NCBI RefSeq assembly: GCF_042651065.1
Contig: NZ_JBHSCH010000008.1
Location: 27,326 to 91,325 of the forward strand
DNA length: 64,000 nt
Direction: 5' to 3'
From: Pseudoroseomonas aestuarii
Lineage (GTDB): Bacteria; Pseudomonadota; Alphaproteobacteria; Acetobacterales; Acetobacteraceae
The position numbers and the translations under genes are program-made. Position 1 is the first letter of the stretch. The number at the start of each line of letters is the position of its first letter. Below, in pieces: positions 60,334-64,000 of this stretch. Below the pieces are notes generated by a model. The model searched no databases. It was not told the DNA's origin and worked only from the letters and a program-made list of their open reading frames with translations.

Positions 60334-61955
60334 GCCTGACCTCCGAAATAGGCGCCATAGGGCGGCAGGCTGAGCCGGCCAGCGGCGCGGACACCGCCGA
60401 AGCCATGCCCTTCCAGCGGCATGCCGAGCAGTGGCTCGGGCAGCTCTGCCTCCAGCGGCGCGGCGGTCAGGTTGAAGGCGCAGAGGATGCGGTGCTCGCC
60501 CAGCCAGCGCTCGAAGGCGAGCATGCCGTCCGGAACCTCGATGAAGCGAAGGCCGCCCGCACGCAGCGGTGCCTGATCTCGCCGCCAGGTCAGGAAGCGG
60601 CGCGTTCTGTTGAGGATGGAGCCCGGCAGCGCCGCCTGCTGCGCCGCCGCGCGCTCCACATGGGCGGGGGGGATGGGCAGCCAGGGTTCGGCGGCGCTGA
60701 AGCCGCAATGCGATTGCTTGGCATCCCACGGCATTGGTGTGCGGGCGCCGTCCCGCCCCTCAAAAGCAGGGTAGAACTCGATGCCGTACGGGTCGATCAG
60801 CCGCTCATACGGGATCTCTGCCTGAGGTAGCCCCAGCTCGCTGCCCTGGTAGAGGCAGAGCGCGCCGCGCAGGCATGCGAGTGCCGCCAGGATGGTCAGG
60901 GAGAGCTCGCCCGAGGCCGCCTCTGGGCCAAGCCGTGTCGGTGAGCGGATGAAGTCGTGGTTGTCGAGCGCCCAGCAGGGCCAGCCGCATTCCATCTCAT
61001 GGCCCAGATCGGTCGCGGTGCGGCGGATCGTCGAGGCATCCAGCGTGTCTGCGCCAAGCAGCCAATAGCCATAGGCAAGTTGCAGGCGGTGCGGCGCGGT
61101 GTATTCCTGGTGCAGGCGCACGCCCTCATTCTCGTGCAACTCGCCCAGCAGCACGCGCTCCGGATAGGCACCGGTCAGCTTGCGCAGCTTCTCCAGGAAG
61201 CCCAGGTTTTCCGGCTGTGCGATGTCGTGTGCGTGCCGCTGCAGGGAATAGGGGTTGAACAGGAAATGCCGGCCGACCGGGCACTCCGGGTTGGCCGGGT
61301 TGTCGCGCAGCCGGGCGTCATGGAAGTAGAAGGCGCAGACGTCCAGGCGGAAGCCATCCACCCCCATCTCCAGCCAGTAGCGGCAAACCCCGAGGACCGC
61401 CTCCTGCACCGCAGGGTTGTGGTAGTTGAGGTCCGGCTGTTCACGCAGGAAGTTGTGCAGGTAGTACTGGCCCCGCCGCGGTTCCCACTGCCAGGAGGAG
61501 CCGCCGAACACCGAAAGCCAATTGTTGGGCGGCGAGCCGTCTGGCTTCGGGTCGGCCCAGACATACCAGTCGGCGCGTGGGTTGTCGTGGCTGGCGCGGC
61601 TTTCCAGGAACCATGGATGCTCGCTGGAGGTATGGCTGAGCACCTGATCCATCAGCACCTTCAAGCCGCGCTCATGCGCTTCCGCCAGCAATGCCTCGAA
61701 ATCGTCCAGCGTGCCGAACAGCGGGTCGACCGAGTGGTAGTCTGACACGTCGTAGCCAAAGTCCCGCATCGGTGACTTGACGAAAGGCGAGATCCAGATG
61801 GCATCGACGCCAAGTGCTGCGAGGTGGTCAAGATGCTGCCGGATGCCGTTCAGGTCACCGATGCCGTTGCCGGTGGTGTCACCAAAGCTGCGGGGATAGA
61901 TCTGATAGATGACCGCGCCTTGCCACCAAGGTGGAGCGGTTGTCGTTTTCGACAT
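60330..61955 (-). CDS. GH13-family alpha-glucosidase-like enzyme (copy 1)
   Basis: A 541-residue GH13 enzyme with Asp205 in DGFRLDVCAF, Glu272 in VLLGELHEN and Asp334 in ALDNHDFIRS. YQIYPRSFGDTTGNGIGDLNG and VDAIWISPFVKSPMRDFGYD are typical of alpha-glucosidases of the isomaltase group. An AAGGAGG site precedes ATG 61955. It is the first gene of a two-gene unit with the overlapping paralogue. The shared loop order shows an old duplication, and the acceptor loops differ, so the two probably prefer different linkages or lengths. Confidence 0.93.
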   Translation of the reverse strand: MSKTTTAPPWWQGAVIYQIYPRSFGDTTGNGIGDLNGIRQHLDHLAALGVDAIWISPFVKSPMRDFGYDVSDYHSVDPLFGTLDDFEALLAEAHERGLKVLMDQVLSHTSSEHPWFLESRASHDNPRADWYVWADPKPDGSPPNNWLSVFGGSSWQWEPRRGQYYLHNFLREQPDLNYHNPAVQEAVLGVCRYWLEMGVDGFRLDVCAFYFHDARLRDNPANPECPVGRHFLFNPYSLQRHAHDIAQPENLGFLEKLRKLTGAYPERVLLGELHENEGVRLHQEYTAPHRLQLAYGYWLLGADTLDASTIRRTATDLGHEMECGWPCWALDNHDFIRSPTRLGPEAASGELSLTILAALACLRGALCLYQGSELGLPQAEIPYERLIDPYGIEFYPAFEGRDGARTPMPWDAKQSHCGFSAAEPWLPIPPAHVERAAAQQAALPGSILNRTRRFLTWRRDQAPLRAGGLRFIEVPDGMLAFERWLGEHRILCAFNLTAAPLEAELPEPLLGMPLEGHGFGGVRAAGRLSLPPYGAYFGGQA

Positions 61956-62224
61956 GAGGTCCTCCTTGCGCGCGGCGACACGTATTCGCCGGGGGAAAGG
62001 GGGGACGACGCGCCGAGGCGTCATCCGAATCTCGGCCGAGGGAGCTGCCCAGGGACAAATCCGCAGGCGGACGGCGCCAGCCCGCGGCAGGGGACTTCAG
62101 AGCGGATGGAGGCGCGACCAGACGCATCCGTTGCCATCGCTCAGGCCCTAGCGCCACCCAATGCGGCAGCGTGGGCGCCCGGAGCCTGAACGGCAGAGGC
62201 GCTGCAGGGTTGCAGGGCGGAGGA

Positions 62225-62957
62225 AGGAGACTCATCAATCCAAGGGAGGATGGCGGCGGCGAGGCAGGTAGCGGAAGGTGTGAGCGCAGCGGTCATGGAG
62301 CGTGGCGATGCGGCGCCAGTCCTTGACTTGCTGAGCATGGTCTCGATGCGGTGGAGCGTCCTGTCCTGCGCGATGCGCTGCTTGCGGCCGCGGCGCAATG
62401 GAATGCGAGGCTCGATGCCGCGACTGCCCGGGGCCTGGCGGAAGCCATCGCTGTCATAGCCTGTGTCGCCGATCAGGGCGCCGGCGGACGGCAGGGCATT
62501 CAGCATCAGCGCGGCACCCGTGTGGTCGCTCATCCGGCCCTTCGGAGAGCAGCATGATGAGCGGGCGGCCTTGGCCGTCAGTGACGGCACGCGGCTTGGA
62601 ACTCAGGCCGTCCGACAGGATGGGAACAGCCCGCTTTTGAGCAGGCTGGCGGCTGTGCGGCGCGCCTTGAGGTGAGTGGTGTCGATCATCAGCGGATGCG
62701 GCTACCCTTCGCGGCCGGCCAGCCCGCCGAAGACACGGTTGAAGACACCCCCGCGCCTCCAGCGGACGAGGCGGCGGTTGCACGGCGTCTTGTGCGGGCC
62801 GTCCTCGGCAGGCGCATCGCGCCGGCGAAGGCCATTGCGGATGACGTGGATGATGCCGCTGACGATCTGCGGGTCATCCACGCGTGGCACTCCGTGCAAG
62901 AGCGGGAAGCAGGGTGCGGCCCCGCTGGATCTGCGCCTGCGTGAGCCACGACAGGCC
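62225..62957 (-). pseudogene. IS5-family transposase, several frameshifts
   Basis: Pieces of one IS5-type DDE transposase follow in order on the minus strand but in different frames. They are LSWLTQAQIQR (about 62955), GVPRVDDPQIVSGIIHVIRNGL (62890s), LMIDTTHLKARRTAASLLKSG (about 62690), TDGQGRPLIMLLSEG (about 62570), the GDTGYDSDGFRQAP region, and the final LAAAILPWIDE. The first Asp, second Asp and Glu motifs are all recognisable. At least three frameshifts make it inactive. Terminal repeats were not found with confidence. Confidence 0.8.
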
Positions 62958-63247
62958 CGCCACCTCCGGCAACCATGGAAGCACAGCAGCCTCGAAGCGC
63001 GAGAGGCTCGTTGATAAGTCCTGAGCCGAACTGGGCAAGGATTTCGAGCGCACCATCGCCTCTGCCGAGATCTTTTTCTATTCCGACTCCATTACGTTTT
63101 TCACTTGGCTCCCAGTCATCCCAGTCAAGGTTGCAGTCAGCCTCTCAGCAATCCTCTCTTCAGAATCTGAAATCTAATATTAACGTCTGAATTTAGTAAA
63201 AAGTTAAATGTTGGATCATAAAATGATGTCTTGGGAGGATCTTAGAA
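62958..63247. promoter_or_regulatory. AT-rich upstream region of the last gene
   Basis: From about 63120 to 63240 the DNA is clearly AT-rich (TAATATTAACG, AAAAAGTTAAATG), unlike the rest of the window. It leads to a GGGAGGAT ribosome site and the ATG at 63248. It probably holds the promoter of that gene and may mark transferred DNA or an IS insertion border. Confidence 0.5.
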
Positions 63248-64000
63248 ATGCCGCCAATCACGAATCCCCAGCCTTCCCAGATTCTTGAAACAAAGCTCTA
63301 TGAAGCTGTGGACCTCTTCGATGGTTCGAGCGCCGTCAAAGGAGTTGATGTAAAAGGGGCCGCGCTTGCAGAGATTACCGAGCGTGACGGCATTGCCGAG
63401 ACATCGTCTGCAAACCGCGCAGACGACAATACGCAAGCATTTGCCAATATTGCCTCCGGGGACGCTGCGGGCGCAGGCTTTGCGCCTGACACGCAAAACA
63501 TCACGGCTGACCCGGCGACGCAGGTGGTGCCGGACCAACGCTCGACCGGCAACAAAGACCCCTTTTCAGGCCGCGAAGAGAGCATACCGCCGCCCGAGGC
63601 CGAAAGCGTGGCCGCCACTGCGGCAGGCGCTAATTCGCCGCCTGCTGACATCCTACGTGCTACCGAAGGCGCTGCCGCGCCGGTCCTGCCGGGTAGAGCA
63701 TCCCTCGAAGCGGCAGAAGACGAGCGGCCGGCAGACCCTCTCCTGACCAATTCCGAAAACACTGGGTCGCAGCCGGTGCCTGACGCGGCAGCAGGAGCAA
63801 CGCAGCCCGCCGAAGATACACAAGACGGTACACCCGCCGCTACTGGCCCATCCGACACTAGCGCCTCAGGCGACACCGATCTGGCGCTCGACGCCACCCT
63901 GCCCGGTGGCACGCCGCTCGAGGTCGCGGTCGGGCTCGACCCGGTCGAGGCGCTGCTGGGCGATATCGACCTGCCGGTCACCGCCGATCTCGGCGGTCTC
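63248..64000 (+). CDS. Acidic, Ala/Pro/Asp-rich protein, partial (runs off right edge)
   Basis: The frame is open for 251 codons to the end of the window, with no stop. It starts MPPITNPQPSQILETKLYEA after a GGGAGGAT ribosome site. The first 60 residues could be helical; about residues 75-215 are a low-complexity, acidic, Ala/Pro/Glu/Asp/Thr-rich stretch. The last visible part turns to Val/Leu/Asp/Gly repeats (EVAVGLDPVEALLGDIDLPV). No signal peptide is seen. The composition resembles the N-terminal part of large secreted surface or adhesin-like proteins, but this cannot be told from the fragment. Base composition is lower in GC than that of its neighbours. Confidence 0.7.
   Translation, partial: MPPITNPQPSQILETKLYEAVDLFDGSSAVKGVDVKGAALAEITERDGIAETSSANRADDNTQAFANIASGDAAGAGFAPDTQNITADPATQVVPDQRSTGNKDPFSGREESIPPPEAESVAATAAGANSPPADILRATEGAAAPVLPGRASLEAAEDERPADPLLTNSENTGSQPVPDAAAGATQPAEDTQDGTPAATGPSDTSASGDTDLALDATLPGGTPLEVAVGLDPVEALLGDIDLPVTADLGGL

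Overview
The window is very GC-rich, densely packed DNA with short intergenic gaps and many ATGA-type start/stop overlaps. It carries a Bug/tripartite tricarboxylate transporter, HWE and HisKA_2 family histidine kinases, a GGAAC-N16-CGTT promoter of the EcfG general-stress type, and several molybdenum hydroxylases. Together these point to an alphaproteobacterium, most likely a Roseomonas-like member of the Acetobacteraceae. The lineage is an inference, because the window has no rRNA or tRNA gene.

From 1 to 5.5 kb (minus strand) lies a six-gene operon. It runs from an ECF sigma factor through a one-pass anti-sigma-like protein and a Spy/CnrX-like periplasmic sensor to a lipoprotein outer-membrane factor, an MdtA-like adaptor and an MdtB/C-like RND pump that leaves the window. 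From 5.6 to 7.2 kb are a fumarylacetoacetate-hydrolase-family gene and a divergent FadR-type regulator with a palindromic site between them. From 7.3 to 12.8 kb is a tetronate (threonate/erythronate) catabolic operon (ltnD, otnK, deoR-type regulator, denD, gntP-type permease) that ends in a good terminator. From 12.9 to 21.4 kb come a GMC oxidoreductase, zwf, a large HWE hybrid kinase, a hydantoinase-like amidohydrolase and an SDR. From 21.7 to 29.1 kb an IclR regulator heads dgoK, dgoA, tctC, tctB, tctA, an SMP-30 lactonase and an SDR, which looks like a sugar-acid uptake and De Ley-Doudoroff-type unit. cysK and an AtzG-like/amidase pair follow.

From 32 to 41 kb the DNA is patchier. It holds a DUF1003 protein, IS66 and IS5 scraps, a coupled MetOD1/HisKA_2-kinase/receiver module, an orphan peptide-binding protein, the C-terminal stub of a GMC oxidoreductase, and an EnvZ/OmpR-type pair. 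From 41.4 to 50.6 kb are a DedA protein with a PmtA-like methyltransferase, an IorAB-type molybdenum hydroxylase, an SDR and a PaoABC-type aldehyde oxidoreductase. The last is divergent from a TetR gene across two operator-like palindromes.

From 51 to 64 kb are a Tat-type aldo/keto reductase and metallo-beta-lactamase-fold protein with a divergent LysR, a bdcA/bdcR pair in which bdcA carries an in-frame amber codon, and a 60-residue protein behind a perfect EcfG-type promoter. Then come a second aldo/keto reductase, two tandem GH13 alpha-glucosidase-like genes, a frameshifted IS5 transposase, and the start of an acidic, Ala/Pro/Asp-rich protein that runs off the right edge. No CRISPR array, phage module or known defence system is visible.
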